In this document: one piece after another, positions 1-11,690 of the stretch
Position numbering within the stretch: position 1 is the first letter of the stretch
How the letters are laid out: the number at the start of each line of letters is the position of its first letter
DNA from: Achatina immaculata
Taxonomy: Eukaryota; Mollusca; Gastropoda; Stylommatophora; Achatinidae
DNA: 64,000 nt
Direction of reading: 5' to 3'
NCBI GenBank assembly: GCA_009760885.1
Contig: CM019718.1
Span: forward strand, 26,095,133 to 26,159,132
Notes under the pieces: model-generated
What the model was told of the DNA's origin: nothing
The model's database searches: none
What the model saw: only the letters and a program-made list of their open reading frames with translations
Made by a program: the position numbers and the translations under genes

Positions 1-99
1 CTCTTTTTTTTCGGTGGTGGGGATTAGAGGGGGGAGGAGAGAAGCTCTCAATAGAAAATGTAAAAATGGAACAAGGAAATGTAACATACTATAAATTTT

Positions 100-333
100 A
101 AGTTCTTCAACTTATTGGAAGATAACAGACAAATGAAAGTGATATATGTACAAGAAATGAAGGAAACAAGACCAAGTAGCAGACCAAGACAAAGATGGAA
201 AGACAACATAGAAGAGGATATAAAGGAAATTGGTGTCACCAGCTGGAGAGAGAAGATTAGGAATAGAGAGGAATGGAGGTGGACTTTATTTGCAGCTATG
301 AGCCTTAATGGCTCGGAAAGCTGAAGAAGAAGA
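100..333 (+). mobile_element. LINE 3'-end fragment (family F, copy 1)
   Basis: This is the 5'-truncated C-terminal end of a non-LTR retrotransposon polyprotein. The reading frame contains RPRQRWKDNIEEDIKEIG, then SWREKIRNREEWR, and stops just after the motif NGSES. It matches the ends of the copies at 15815-16887 and 20735-21160, which share the DNA motif ggctcggaaagctga. A short (GAA)n tail follows the stop. Basic, Arg-rich stretches followed by a short tandem tail are typical of the C-termini of LINEs with an APE endonuclease. No reverse transcriptase motifs remain. Confidence 0.7.
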
Positions 334-420
334 AGACATTGATTGTCTTATACAGCAAAGGGATGAATTTCACTGTAAATCCAATCTTATCAAAATTTAA
401 AATGTTTAGCAAGGTCCCCT

Positions 421-592
421 TACTAAAAAAAAAACAAATGGGTACAAGAGAAATCTGGGAAGGCAAAGCAGCCAGGTGTGATACTGACCACATCACACTT
501 TCACGTGCCGAAGGTCATGGAAAATATGGGCCTAACACTATATTCGCCAATATGCCTTAATGGCATGGAAACAGGAATTTGACCTTTTACCC
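421..592 (+). mobile_element. tRNA-SINE body, head missing
   Basis: The sequence matches, on the opposite strand, the body of the SINE at 46612-46895. Shared blocks are ATGGGTA, AAATCTGGGAAGG, TTTCACGTGCCG, CTAACAC and the 3' block GGAAACAGGA followed by a pyrimidine-rich TTTACCCC end. The tRNA-like head is absent, so this is a 5'-truncated copy. Confidence 0.65.
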
Positions 593-1463
593 CCTACTAA
601 AACTGTGGTGTCTACTTTCCGCATAAACTCATAAGCCTTCATGCTTTTAACTGATAGTTTAAAAAAAATCTGGCACATGCTCTACTTCCACGGGAACTGA
701 GTAACATAACCGTCCTCTTTTTTTGAGCCGAGTAACAAAACCTTCCTGTTTATCACCAGCATTCAAGCAAAGTCCTTTGCTGTGGCACTAATGACAACTT
801 TGCAGCTTTCTCCAGAATTCTGCAAGTCCGATCCTTCTGGGCATATCTGGTCTCACAGATTTGCTTCAGCTTGGCATTTTTATGGTATCTGATGTGGAGT
901 TTGAAAACATACAACTTCTAATATCCTTGTTCCTGAATCATTTTTATTGGAAGTTAAAAAAAAAGAAAAAAGTTTCAACTAAATCCTAAAATATAATTGG
1001 TGAAAAACAGAATCCAGTTTAAACCACCAAAAAAAAAAAAAAAAAATCATACCATTTTTACCCTTAAAACAAAGTTCAAATGAAATGAAAAATTTGGAAA
1101 TATTTCTGAAAGCAGAAGTCTGTTCAATGAAATCACGTACATTATTTTTAAGACATAATTTAAGCATTACCTTTCCTAAATCTTTAGGTTTTTTTTTTCT
1201 GCCATCTCTGAACTTGAAGATGTTAAAAAAAATACAAGATTACATTACAAACATCAAACACTGGTAAATTATACCTCACTTGAGAGCTACCAACAAGAAA
1301 TTTTATGTTATAAACATCAGCCCCCTTCTCAAGTCCCCAAAAAACTTTCATGCAAAACATGCCTACATCTCTTTCTGCTGATACATCTAAACTAAATGAG
1401 ACCTTACAGAGAAAAACCAGTCTCCAAACACTGAGGTAAAGGTTGGAGGGGTGGGGGTGGGGG
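593..1463. other. AT-rich non-coding stretch
   Basis: No gene, TE signature or RNA gene seen. It is AT-rich with several A or T homopolymers, including an A run near 1028-1046. It is presumably intronic DNA of the minus-strand PH-domain gene. Confidence 0.4.
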
Positions 1464-1650
1464 GATATGGGTCTAGTGCCCACATTTTCCTTGACCTGTC
1501 AGCACACTAGAGGCTGATGTGACCAGCATAACGCCTGGCTGCCTTTCCTTCCCCAGCTTTCAGAAGAAGTCAGGTACCCATTTCTACAGCCTGAGTGAAT
1601 GGGTTTAAACCAGTGACCTCTGCCATGAGAAACTAGTGCATTAACTTCAA
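1464..1650 (-). mobile_element. Diverged tRNA-derived SINE
   Basis: This is an older copy of the SINE at 14487-14738. On the minus strand it retains AGAAATGGGTACCTGACTTC, GGGGAAGGAAAGGCAGCCAG and the 3' block with GGGCACTAGACCC. The tRNA-like head is eroded: the B-box region now reads as ttTaaaCcagtgacct on the plus strand. Confidence 0.65.
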
Positions 1651-4600
1651 TTATTAGACCGCACATAAAATCCCATTTAACTGCAAACTTCTGCTTCCAC
1701 TTTTAACATCAATTCTCTTCAAAACAATGGGTGGTGTTACAAACAACATGCCTCTCTCAAACTTCTAATATCTTTCTGGCTGACATTACTAGATTTGGAG
1801 ATGTCTTAATAAGAAAACCCACAAACATCAAACATAAGAATCTTTCTGTAACCCTTCGTCAACCGAAAAACTTAACAAGCAAACCTACACTTGAACATCA
1901 GTTCTCTCTAAACAAACATAAATAGCAAAACACCTCTGTCAAACCTCAAACCTCTTCTGCTCCATATACAAATTTAAACATGTTGACAAAAATTGAAAAA
2001 GAAAAAGAGAAAAAAAAAGTCAAGACTACACTACAAACAATTTGCCTCTCTCTTGATTAAGAAGGTTTAAACAAGCATCACAGCTACATCATAAATATCA
2101 ATTCTTTCTCGAATTGAAAATTCTCTTGAAAACACAAAACACTTCTCTCATAAAACCAGCTCTCTAATGCTAGCTCTAGATCTGAGAATCTAACGACATT
2201 ACACTATATTAGACTCCTCTACAGGCTGCCTTGTAGACTTCTCTCCTGGCTGCATTACAGGTCTTTCTTAGATCTTCTTTATATGTAGGCTCATGTAGGC
2301 TTCAGCAAAATAAAGTTACATTACAAATGAGGAATCCTTTCAAATCCTTTCTCACACAAATCTTATGTTACAAACTCACACAAATTTTATGCTATAAACA
2401 TCTCATTTACATTTTACTAACAGATCTAAACTGTAAAGAAAAATGCAAGACCACAAGGCATACACCAAATATTTATAATATAACAGATTTAAACCATAAC
2501 AAAGATATGCTAAAAACATCACACTTTAGTTAAAAATCCCCTCTCCTTAAAGCCTGCATACATACAAATTAGCACAATACACTTTCATGGGCCAATTCTA
2601 AACTCTAATTTCATTAAAATGCATGTTATGAACTCCAAGACACTCAAGCAAATAAAAGTATGGACAGCCAGTTGCACCATTTCCAAAAAATTATGCATTA
2701 CTCTTATCATTCTACAAATGAAAATAAATAATGCTTATTTTAAGTTCAATGGATGCCACTTCTGCTAAGAATGTTGCTCACAAAATACATCAGCTACTGT
2801 AAAGAACATATATATGCTGCCAAGATCAAAAGTAGAGATTATGGAAGCATCTTTCACCATTTTTTTTGAAAATCAGAAATAAATCTCAGAGGGTTACATT
2901 GTGAAAGTTCACAGAGGTTTATTGACAATATTAAAGAAAAAAAAAAATCTATTTAAAAACATATGATCTTTTGTAAACAGCATTTCGAACAATGTGAATT
3001 AATCATGCCACAAACAAAAAATTCAAAACAGAAGCAATACTATTACTAAAATCATTTAAAATGACAAACTGAATTTTATGAAACAAAGCTGAAAAAAAAG
3101 CTCACCAGTTAAAAAAAAAAAATTAAATGGCAGTGTAATATTAAAGAGATGTGTGCATCTGATGCTATTTATAGCAGCTGCTCTTCAGCATTTCTTTTTA
3201 TTGCAGCGTTACTCACATTTACATATGGGTTTATGTGTAGAAAGAGTAATAAAGGGATGTGAAACTATCGCTATTATTTTTGTGGTTGTGTGGGCCAGCA
3301 CCCCATCCTTTCAGAGCTTATAATACTGGATTATGAAAACTGATTCAAGTTAATCCCTTGTGTGACTTTTATTTCTCCCACATGTATGGCAGCATTTTTT
3401 TTTCTGTTAATTCTCCCTGTTTTATTTTCAAACTTTGCTTCATTTACTATAATCTGTTTTGAAGACATTATCACGGTGTCTATCATGAAGTATGTCTGCA
3501 CTTTCAGTGTCAGCTTTATAGTTTCTTTACCTTTTATAGAAAATAACACTTGTTTGATTGAATAACACTTGAATCATGTCACAATACTTATTTTGTGAGT
3601 CTGAGTTACTTAAAAAGGCTCATATCATAATATCAGGACAATTAATTTTATTTTCCTAATTTTTATAAACTTTTTTTTTTTTGGTAACAAAAGCTAAACT
3701 TAAAGACAAGGGAAAAAAATACTAAACAAAATTATTAACAAATGTAGAATCATCTATGAGGTTTATATCAAATTTTTGAATTAGTTAAATTTATAATTAA
3801 TTTCAAAATTTGCCTGATAATTTGAAAGGTAAGCGCGCGCGCGCACGCATGCACACACACATATACATACATATATATACACACACACAGGCACTCATTT
3901 GAAAGTGCTTGGGTTATGGCACTTGCTCACTGGACAAATATTAATACAAAAACACTCATACAAAAAAAAATATTAGACTATATCTGACCATAGCAAGCAA
4001 AAGGATTTAAAAAAAAAAAAGAAAAGAAAAAGATCTTTAATTCAAACTAATTTCTAACAGTTGGAAGATTAATAATGGCACACTTGTTAATATTTTATGA
4101 TGCTTTGGAGCATGTTAGATGATGAAAAAAAAAAAATGATGATGATGAGCGCTTATGCCACAAAATATCACAGTCTGTTTGGCGAAATATTTATAAAATT
4201 GTAACAACATGGCAATGGAAGAAAATGTGCTGCCAGCTGCATTCACTGGATGCAGCAAGCCTGAGATGCACTCCCATGATTCCCGGCTGCCTTGGCGAAA
4301 CATATTGCTTGCATCCAGCTATTCTGTGTGAGTTCATTTTCTGCATGTATGTAATATGTCCTTCCATTCTGCTTGCTCCTAATTCTAAAGGCAAACTGTT
4401 TCTTGTCAACTCTTGTTTCTGAAATGTCTGCATCTGTTAATGAAATCTTCTTTAGTGTTCCCTGTGAGAAAGCGAAAAAAAAAAAAAAGAGAAAAAAGAA
4501 TTGTGAAACTACAGAGATCTGGTGTTAGAGAAATAGTGCAGCATTTCTTCTTCAGTGTTTATGGTTTCGGTCATCATAACTGCACTCTGGACATGTCAGT

Positions 4601-5242
4601 AGGCGCTCAGATCTCCCCCCTCAACATGTCCATCAGCATCCTGTGGCTGACAGTGCCCGTTCTGTGTTGGCTGATAAGTCCCCTCGAGCATCCAACGTCC
4701 CTCTCATTTCTGGCCTTGCCAGTCTATACTCCCAGCTCTCTCAGTCTAAGCAGTGATGTGGATTTACTACCCTCTCAGTCCTCCACTCTGCCTATCTCTC
4801 TGAGTTCAATCTAGTGGTTGTCCATCTGCGATGATGGCAGTGTTGGCCAACTTAAAAGACTTTGGTTGCACTGTGTCACAGTTATGTGCCTCGCAAAGGT
4901 GTGATGCATCCAATTTCAGTTTGGCATATTTTTATGACCACGTTTGGCTTCATTTGCATATTCCTCTTCACTCCGCCAAACTTCTGTATGTTTCCAGAGG
5001 CATCACTCTGAAAGGTAGAGGTCGGTCAGGGTCACCACCTCCAATGCAAGTAGTCAGCTATGGGTTGTTGATGCTATCCCATTCATGTTGAGTACTCATC
5101 TTCATCCCAGTGTAATGCATATCTCAGACAGCCAGAAAAAAAAAAGTGAAGTTCTCAGAGATTTTGCCAAACATAAGAAACTTATTCTTTTTTTTTTTTC
5201 ATAAGGAAGAGGCTATTAAATACTTTCCACATCACAAGAAGA
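1651..5242. other. AT-rich presumed intron, no gene seen
   Basis: Several short ORFs occur, but none has recognisable domains or splice context. The stretch is dominated by A/T-rich unique sequence with many A homopolymers. The only structured element noted is the microsatellite at 3831-3893. It is presumably the first intron of the minus-strand PH-domain gene; the next PH-gene exon was not recognised. Confidence 0.4.
3831..3893. repeat. Compound GC/CA/TA microsatellite
   Basis: A run of GC dinucleotides passes into CA repeats, then TA-rich ATACATA repeats, then CA repeats again. The alternating purine-pyrimidine composition could form Z-DNA. Confidence 0.85.
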
Positions 5243-5244
5243 TA

Positions 5245-6572
5245 CGAGGGGAAGTCACTAAGTAACTCGCAAATGCCTGTTACAAAAAAAACTAAATGTG
5301 ACAGTAATTTGAAAACTTTTTAATTTTTTGAACCTATATTATTCCCCTATTTCTCACCGTAATCACCACCAACATTGATACATCTGTTCCATCATGTAAT
5401 CAGTGATGCAATACCAATGGCGTAAAAATCGGGAGTCTGATTTCTGAACCATTGTTTTACTTCTGTTTCCACCTCTTCGTTACTCGAGAATCTTCTCCCG
5501 TCAAGGTGGTTTTTCAATGGACCAAACAGGTGACAATCGCTTGGAGCTAAGTCAGGACTATAGGGTGGATGTTCAAGAACTTCCCAACCCAAATGGCTAA
5601 TTTTCTCTTGGGGTAACCGAGCCGTATGTGGTCTGGCATTGTCATGAAGGAGAAGCACACTTCTAGTCAGCAGACCAGGACATTTTCTTTGAATTGCATC
5701 CCGTAGCATCGACAGAACTTCACAGTATGATACAGAATTCACACTGTCACCTTAGTTCTGGAACTTGGTTAACAACATTCCTTGATAATCCCAGAACACT
5801 GTCAGCATAACCTTCCCCGCAGAAGGCGTAATCTTGAATTTTTGGCGCATGGCGATGACGGGTGTTTCCATTGCACTGAGGCATGTTTTTATTCAGGTTG
5901 GTAGTGGTGCACCAAAGATTCGTCTCCAGTAATAATCCTTTGGAGCATGTATTCACCTTCATATGCGTAATGACAAAGATGCTGCAATGACAAACCAAAT
6001 CAGTTCATTTTGTGTTCATCATTCAGATCTCTGGGTACCCAATGTGAGCAAACTTTTCAAAAATTCAATTGCTCATGCATTATTCTGCAGGCTAAGCCAT
6101 ATGAACATCCAACTGAACTTGCTACATTGTCTATTGTTACTCGCCTATCAGCTCTGATAATCTCATTCACATGTTGCGCAGTCACTTCTGTTGCAATCTG
6201 AACAGGATGGCCAAGTCGGACTTTGTCAACTTTCGGTGCATTCCTGAGAAAATTCTTTTACCAAGTCATAGACCGCTTTACGTGATAAACACTTTTCAGC
6301 ATAAACTGTAATCATTTCCTTATGAATGTCCTCAACTGAATGTCCTTTAACCCACAAAAATCACACTACACTTCTCTGTTCTTCTTTGGTACACACTAAC
6401 AGTTGGGTAGCCATTTGTTATTGCTCTGTGCATGCGCACGTAACTCCCAGCACCCCCTACATACAACTATTATAAAGTTGGATGATGGTACTAAGTATAT
6501 ATTTAAATACTCCCTGATAACTGCCACTGATAAGATATTTCAATTTGCGAGTTACTTAGTGACTTCCTCTCA
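5245..6572 (-). mobile_element. mariner (DD34D) DNA transposon, 1.33 kb
   Basis: Both ends carry the same inverted repeat: GAAGTCACTAAGTAACTCGC reads inward from the left end near 5251 and, reverse-complemented, from the right end near 6566. TA dinucleotides flank the element at 5243-5244 and 6573-6574, the canonical mariner target duplication. The length of 1,328 bp is normal for a mariner. The transposase runs on the minus strand and is broken (see separate entry). The well-preserved TIRs suggest a fairly recent copy. Confidence 0.93.
5390..6414 (-). pseudogene. mariner transposase, frameshifted
   Basis: The reading frame begins with MATQLLVCTKEEQRSV at 6414 and continues through the N-terminal helix-turn-helix region (HSVEDIHKEM). 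The first catalytic Asp is in ITGDES (about 5925-5945), the second in HDNARPH (about 5625-5650), and the third in SPDLAPSD (about 5525-5560). The spacing between the second and third Asp is 34 residues, diagnostic of mariner DD34D. The frame is broken by a stop in the first 20 residues, a frameshift near 6230 and another near 5745. The C-terminal 116 residues are still open. It would cut and paste DNA at TA sites if intact; this copy cannot make full-length protein. Confidence 0.9.
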
Positions 6573-6574
6573 TA

Positions 6575-7044
6575 GATGCTAGAGAAGATCACAATCACTG
6601 GAAAACTCGGTGGAAAATGAAACAGAGGGAAAAATGTGTGAAAAATATCTGAACAGATTTAGCAAGTGATGAAGGAAAAGTAGCTGGTCTCATTACAGGT
6701 TACTAGAACTCATAAAATGGAGATGATGGGTCACTAATGTCTCCTGGCATAGAGTCTAACGAATGAATGAGTATACATGGTTTCACATTTTAGGAAGGTA
6801 AGTCTGACTGAATAGACAATGATGTGGTCTCTTGGTCAGTCTCATATCAGAGATGTGGGATCAGCTCACCATCCTCCAGTCAACCCAGTGATGGCCACTC
6901 AGCACATGTATGTCAAATAACTCTGAAGTTTGGGGCACTCTGGATTACATGCAAACAAATGTCATTGGATGATGGATAAAATACAGTATCAAGTACAACT
7001 CACTCTCATAAAGTACACGACCTAACCCAGGTAACATCAGATGA
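6575..7044. other. Unique non-coding stretch
   Basis: No coding, RNA or repeat feature recognised between the mariner element and the 63-bp tandem array. Confidence 0.4.
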
Positions 7045-7437
7045 AAGAAGTCACCCAAGTCATGGCAGGTGGCAAGAGGAAAACACTAATCAATGCAGGT
7101 GAAAGAGGAAAGCACCAAATTCACAGCAGGTGACAAGAAGAAAACACTGTTTTATCTTTAGTAAAGCAGATAAAAGAGGGAAAACACCGAAAAAGTCACA
7201 GCACATGAATGAGGAAAACACTCAAATCACACCAGGTGACAAGATGAATACATTGTTGTCAAAGCAGGTGAAAGACAAAAACACCCAAGTCACAGCAGGT
7301 GACAAGATGAATACATTGTTATCAAAGCAAGTGAAAGATGAAAACACCCAAGTCACAGCAGGTGACAAGATGAATACATTGTTGTCAAAGCAGGTGAAAG
7401 ACAAAAACACCCAAGTTACAGCAGGTGACAAGGGAAA
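7045..7437. repeat. Minisatellite, 63-bp unit
   Basis: The core of about three and a half copies is a 63-bp unit containing gtcacagcaggtgacaagat and acattgtt(g/a)tcaaagca. It is preceded by shorter, more diverged units. Because 63 is divisible by three, the array stays open as 21-residue repeats (such as NTQVTAGDKMNTLLSKQVKD) in one frame and as another peptide on the opposite strand. I treat those ORFs as by-products of the repeat. Confidence 0.85.
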
Positions 7438-8043
7438 GGGGGGAAAAGAGCATTCTGTGGAGATCAAAACTGACAAAGCTAACACAAAAGTGCACAAAAT
7501 GTTAAACCTTTCAAAATGTGCATTTAGATATATTCAAACACATAGAACACTCTTTTCTTTCTTTTCCATTTTAAAGATCATAATACAGACTACTGTCTCA
7601 TTTCTAGGTGTATATACATCGCTGCAAATGATATAAATAAGTGCGTTTATTAACAGAAATCCGTCTGATTCAATTTATGACCTGAAAGGCATACTTCCAC
7701 AAGTGTTTGAGACAAAAGACTTTTGTGGTGGTGGTGGTTTTTGGAGGGGTGCAGAAGATCTTTCTCTGATTATACATTAGAGAAATAAAGTCACATATTT
7801 ATCTTCTTTATACAGTCCCGGATGTCACTGAATATGAAGAACAGGACTACATCACAAGCAGAAAATCTTGACTATCTGCCTTGAACAGGAGATTGTTTCA
7901 AAAGAACGTCACATAGTTGAGTTACAAATCGTTTTTGTACAGAGAAGAAGAGTTACATAATACAGCTGAACCGTTTCAGTTGAATAGTCATGCATTAGAC
8001 ACTTATTACTACAAATTACAATGAACTAGCAGAGGCCGACTTC
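7438..8043. other. Presumed intron DNA next to PH exon
   Basis: No gene recognised. This is the 5' part of the presumed first intron of the minus-strand PH-domain gene, starting from the splice donor at 8049-8044. Confidence 0.4.
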
Positions 8044-8049
8044 ACCTAC

Positions 8050-8253
8050 CTGAGGTGATTCACTGTAATACAGATTACAGTTTTTCAATAAAAACCATTT
8101 ACGTTTCCACTTTCGAGAAATGCGTGCCCTTTTCATCAAATATCCTTTGATTTCTGTGTCGTTGACTTCGGCATCAAATTGAGAATCAGAACGATTCGAG
8201 AGACTGTTTGTTTTTTGACTGTCGGTAGTTACTGACTCAGAGCAGGAAGCCAT
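8050..8253 (-). CDS. PH-domain protein, first coding exon
   Basis: The exon encodes 68 residues. About 35 Ser/Thr/Asn/Asp-rich residues are followed by the start of a pleckstrin homology domain, IKGYLMKRARISRKWKRKW and then FLLKNCNLYYSES. The Lys/Arg pattern, W-x-R/K-x-W-F-x-L and the following LYYS match strands beta-1 to beta-3 of PH domains, which bind phosphoinositides or proteins at membranes. The start was placed at the ATG at 8253, which has a strong context (aacATGg); an upstream in-frame ATG at 8277 would add 8 residues. The exon ends after a complete codon at 8050, followed by the donor GTAGGT on the minus strand (8049-8044), phase 0. Later exons should lie at lower coordinates but were not identified. 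The specific PH protein is not recognised. Confidence 0.72.
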
Positions 8254-9315
8254 GTTGACCAAAAATTTTGTCAACAACTAGGTCTGTCAGAAGTAGGTAT
8301 GTTTCAAAGCCGTAAACTAGGCGTAGAAAAGCAACATCATCCTGTGCCATTTCCATAGCGAAAGGTTGACTTCAATGGTTCTCTAGCTTTCTCTGCACAT
8401 TTGCTCTCATGATGGGCCCAGTCAAGTTGAGTTATGTAGATTTTTTATGTTTTCCCGCGTATTTATATTCCGGTAGTCCTCTTGCTCTCTTCCATTCAAC
8501 ATTTCCCTCACTACTACGCTCTCGTATAATGAATGCTTTCTGATATACCCAAAATAGTTTACTTCATAAGTTTTTCATTTTTTTCCCCTTTGTTCAAACT
8601 CATTTGATCCACCATCTCTTCTGTATTCATGAAATTTATAAACGTATACTAAATGTCAACCTGTCAATATAGTATTTTAAAAAAAAATGCCCGGTGTTTA
8701 ACGCCATACCTTTTTAGCGGGGTGGGGGTGGGGGCTCACGTGTTAATATTAAAACCACATGTATTTTCATAAAAATGTAACAGTGATGTTATTTTAAATA
8801 ATAGTAATAATGACAAATAATACTAGATTGTTTAATTTCGTAAGTCAAAGTTAGAATGTACAGAACAGTATGTTTGTGTTGATTTTACGACTACAAGTCG
8901 TCAAAAAGTTTACACGGATTCAGAATATGGAAGTTAGCAGACGTGAGAGACAGTGGTAGTGTAAAGCTAATACAGCTTCAAGCCATGGCTACTGCTTAAA
9001 ACTTGATCATAGCACACAACCCCGAGCAGAATTGTACTTTTTCTTACGGGGGACTGTATGTTAAGTATAAAAATATTTTTCCGTGCGTCTTTCATTTGAT
9101 GAAAATGGAAAACCTTTTATTTCTACTGGACGTGACGTTGCCCACAAGTTAAGAAACCGCGGAACGCCTTTAGTTCATTGATAAGATTAGCTTCTGCTTA
9201 TAAACTACTTGTCCTGCTCGTGTGGTGCCAGTTTTTTTCTATTTTCTTACTTCACAGAGAGAGAAATAAACAAGCTTTATTTCAGGCTCTGCCATTTTTT
9301 TTTTTTTACTGAGAA
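8254..9315. promoter_or_regulatory. Shared head-to-head promoter region
   Basis: About 1.06 kb separates the start codons of the minus-strand PH exon and the plus-strand PRKD exon. It should contain both transcription start sites and 5' UTRs. No repeat elements were recognised inside it, unlike most of the flanking DNA. It includes a G-rich run (8720-8735). The exact core promoter elements cannot be assigned from sequence alone. Confidence 0.5.
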
Positions 9316-9459
9316 ATGGAGGCAGAACCTTGTTTGAGTCCGGTCAGAGGGAGAATGTTCTACATGCAGATAGGATTGTTGAGAGAGCCTGTTTACATCG
9401 AGACTGATTTAACAATAGCCGTTTTACACGAACTCGCTTGCGACTTTGTTGACAGAAAG
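9316..9459 (+). CDS. PRKD: Protein kinase D, exon 1
   Basis: Encodes 48 residues starting MEAEPCLSPVRGRMFYMQIG and containing LLREPVYIE and LHELACDFVDRK. This matches the conserved N-terminal region of protein kinase D family kinases (pattern xFxxQIGLxREPV...ACxIVDxKFPE), recalled as a ubiquitin-like dimerisation region ahead of the C1 domains. The family comprises diacylglycerol- and PKC-activated Ser/Thr kinases acting at the Golgi and plasma membrane. The ATG has A at -3. The exon ends with a complete Lys codon at 9459, followed by the consensus donor GTAAGT at 9460 (phase 0). The next exon at 48260 begins FPE, exactly the residues expected. Orthology among PRKD1/2/3 is not assigned. Confidence 0.88.
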
Positions 9460-9879
9460 GTAAGTTATGAAAACGAACTTTGTCTCCTAGTATTATGATT
9501 CTATGATTTTCTTGATATTTTCTTATATATTTCAAATGTTGTTTTAAAATTAATGTTAAGTCATGCCCATTGTTTGAAACCCAGCTAGCTATATTGCTAT
9601 GATGAGCTGAATTCTCCTCAATTTTTCGTGGCTTTTGTGAGTGCAGTGATAGGTTGGTAGCATCGGTGACCTTCGGTAGAAGATTATTTCCTCCTTTAAT
9701 ATGTGAAAACAGGTAATTAAATGTGAAAATAACAGTCATTTGTAAACATCACATTTTTATGATCCCAGGTATGAGTTTTGTTTACTTTTCATTTAGGTGA
9801 AATATGGTTTCTGATTGAGAATACATTGTATGCACCATTAGTTACTCTTCATATCTCTAATCTAATCTAAGTCTGTAGC

Positions 9880-10131
9880 ATTTGCTTTTTGTAGGGGTAT
9901 GAAGTGTTAGTGCCTTCATATTTCAAGGCCATTTCAGCATTTGAGACAGGGATGCCAGCACCTGTCCTCACTGCCTGTGTTTTCCTAGGGAAACCCAGGC
10001 ACCCATATTTTGAGGCTGGGTTGACCCCAGTGCCGGTTGGTCTGAAAAAAATTCTGCCCGAGTGTGAAATCGAACCAGGGATCTTGTGATCAGTAAGCAA
10101 GTTCTTTGACCCCTACACCACAGCAACACCC
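9880..10131 (-). mobile_element. tRNA-derived SINE, full-length type 2
   Basis: On the minus strand the head reads GGGTGTTGCTGTGGTGTAGG, with an A-box-like GTGGTGTAGGGGTC and a B box CTGGTTCGATTTC. A body of about 170 bp follows and ends with GAAGGCACTAACACTTCAT and a short A-rich tail. This is the same family as the plus-strand copy at 34561-34858. It would be transcribed by RNA polymerase III and mobilised by a LINE. It lies about 420 bp into PRKD intron 1, antisense to the gene. Confidence 0.85.
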
Positions 10132-10460
10132 TACTGTTCATATACAGAATGTAAAGTTAGCAGACTCCATTTTGATGTGTTTTACACAAGGTGAAGATAA
10201 AGTCTTGCCCTGTTTTCAAATACTTATTACACAAAAACTGCTAGTTACAGACATGTTTTTTTTCTTGCAGATTTTACCTCTTTTTTTTTTTTTCACTTTC
10301 CTCATGCACTGCAACATGTGCTTTTGGTGCCAGGAGATGTTTTAAGCAATACTTGATGTCTTGGCATGTGCTTAGTTATGATCACCAAAGCATCTGTTCT
10401 CCTTACCTTCAGAGTTTCAGTATCAGGAATTGGTGAACTGAAAACTTTTTCCCGAGTATC

Positions 10461-10590
10461 TTACATCCTTCCCATGCCATTAAACATCACATAGGGCTCA
10501 CATGGTAGTTTGCCAAGATTTCCTGTTTTCGGCGAGCTTTTCAACCTAATCAAGGGATATTATTCCCACTAAACTGGGCTCTCTTTAAAG
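10461..10590 (-). mobile_element. LINE family B, 3' end (copy 1)
   Basis: On the minus strand it contains the family terminus GCCCTATGTGATGTTTAATG followed by GGCATGGGAAGGATGTAAG. This is homologous to the ends at 10675-11058 and 11175-11658. Only about 130 bp of 3' end remains, so it was truncated on insertion. Confidence 0.8.
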
Positions 10591-10674
10591 TATGGCTTGA
10601 GTGTTGTAATTTGTTTTTTAATATTGCTTTTCTGTAAATTTGTTAATTGTGAGTGAGTGTAAGAATGCAAATTT

Positions 10675-11058
10675 CTTTTGAAAACAAATGCCTAAGGAAA
10701 ATACTCGGCATCAAGTGGAATGAATTCAAGAACAATGCAGAGATAAGACAGATGACTGAACAACAACCAGTCTCACGGGTGATCAGGAAAAGGAGATGGA
10801 CATACGTTGGCCACTTGATGAGAAGAAATGAGCAGAGAATCCCAAAACAAGCTATCAAGTGGAACACAACAGGCCGAAGAAAAAGGGGCAGACCGCGTGA
10901 AACTCTGAAGAGAACATTATTAAGAGAGGCCAAGTTAACAGGCATAAAATCCTTTGATGAGGTTGAAATACTCGCCGAAGACAGGAAAAATTGGCGAACT
11001 ACTTTGCGAGCCCTATGTGACGTCTAACGGCACGGGAAGGATATAAGATATAAGATAA
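10675..11058 (+). mobile_element. LINE family B, truncated copy with 16-bp TSD (copy 2)
   Basis: An open C-terminal fragment of a LINE polyprotein contains ENKCLRKILGIKWNEFKNN, RRWTYVGHLMRR and GRRKRGRPRETLKRTLLREA, stopping at RALCDV. Its 3' tail is (ATAAG)n-like. The target-site duplication is gtaagaatgcaaattt at 10659-10674 and gtaagaatgcaagttt at 11059-11074, 16 bp with one mismatch, proving insertion by retrotransposition. The remaining ORF lacks reverse transcriptase and endonuclease motifs and is not functional alone. Confidence 0.9.
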
Positions 11059-11174
11059 GTAAGAATGCAAGTTTATTTCATGTTGTTGCATAAATCAGAG
11101 TGTAGAGTGTATGGACATGAAATACATTTATTATTTACATATGTAATCATTTAATGTGTCTTCATGATTATTAT

Positions 11175-11658
11175 CTAATATCCTTCCCGTATTGTTAAAC
11201 ATCACATAGGGCTTGCAAGGTAGTTCGCCAGTTTTTCCTGTCTTCGGCGAGTCTTTCAATCTCATCACGCGATTTTATGCCTATTAATTTGCCTCTCTTA
11301 ACAGTGTCATCTTCAGAGTTTCACGCGGTCTGCCTCTTTTTCTTTGGCCTGTTGTGTTCCATTTTATAGTTTGTTTTGGGATTCTCTGACTGTTTCTTCT
11401 CATCACGTGACCAACATATGTCCATCTCCTTTTCCTGATCACCCATGAGACTGGTTGTTGTTCAACCATCTGTCTTATCTCTGCATTGTTCTTGGATTCA
11501 ATCCAATTGATGCTGAGTATTTTCCTTAGGTATTTGTTTTCAAAAGAGTCTAATTTCTTTAGTTGGTTTCCAGCTTTCACTTGCATAAATGAAGATGGAT
11601 ATCACATTTGAATTGAATAGTCTTAACTTGGTTTTTGTGCTTATAACTTTTGAATGCC
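11175..11658 (-). mobile_element. LINE family B, truncated copy with 12-bp TSD (copy 3)
   Basis: A minus-strand copy of the same C-terminal region as 10675-11058 (ENKYLRKILSINWIESKNN, RRWTYVGHVMRRNSQRIPK). It is flanked by an exact 12-bp duplication, catgattattat, at 11163-11174 and 11659-11670. A stop or frameshift breaks the frame near the 3' end, but most of 100 residues is open. Confidence 0.9.
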
Positions 11659-11690
11659 ATGATTATTATGCTCATTAACAAATGCTGATT

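Noticed and set aside
4413..4814. 133-codon ORF
   Set aside because: No domain similarity, low-complexity start, no splice or promoter context.
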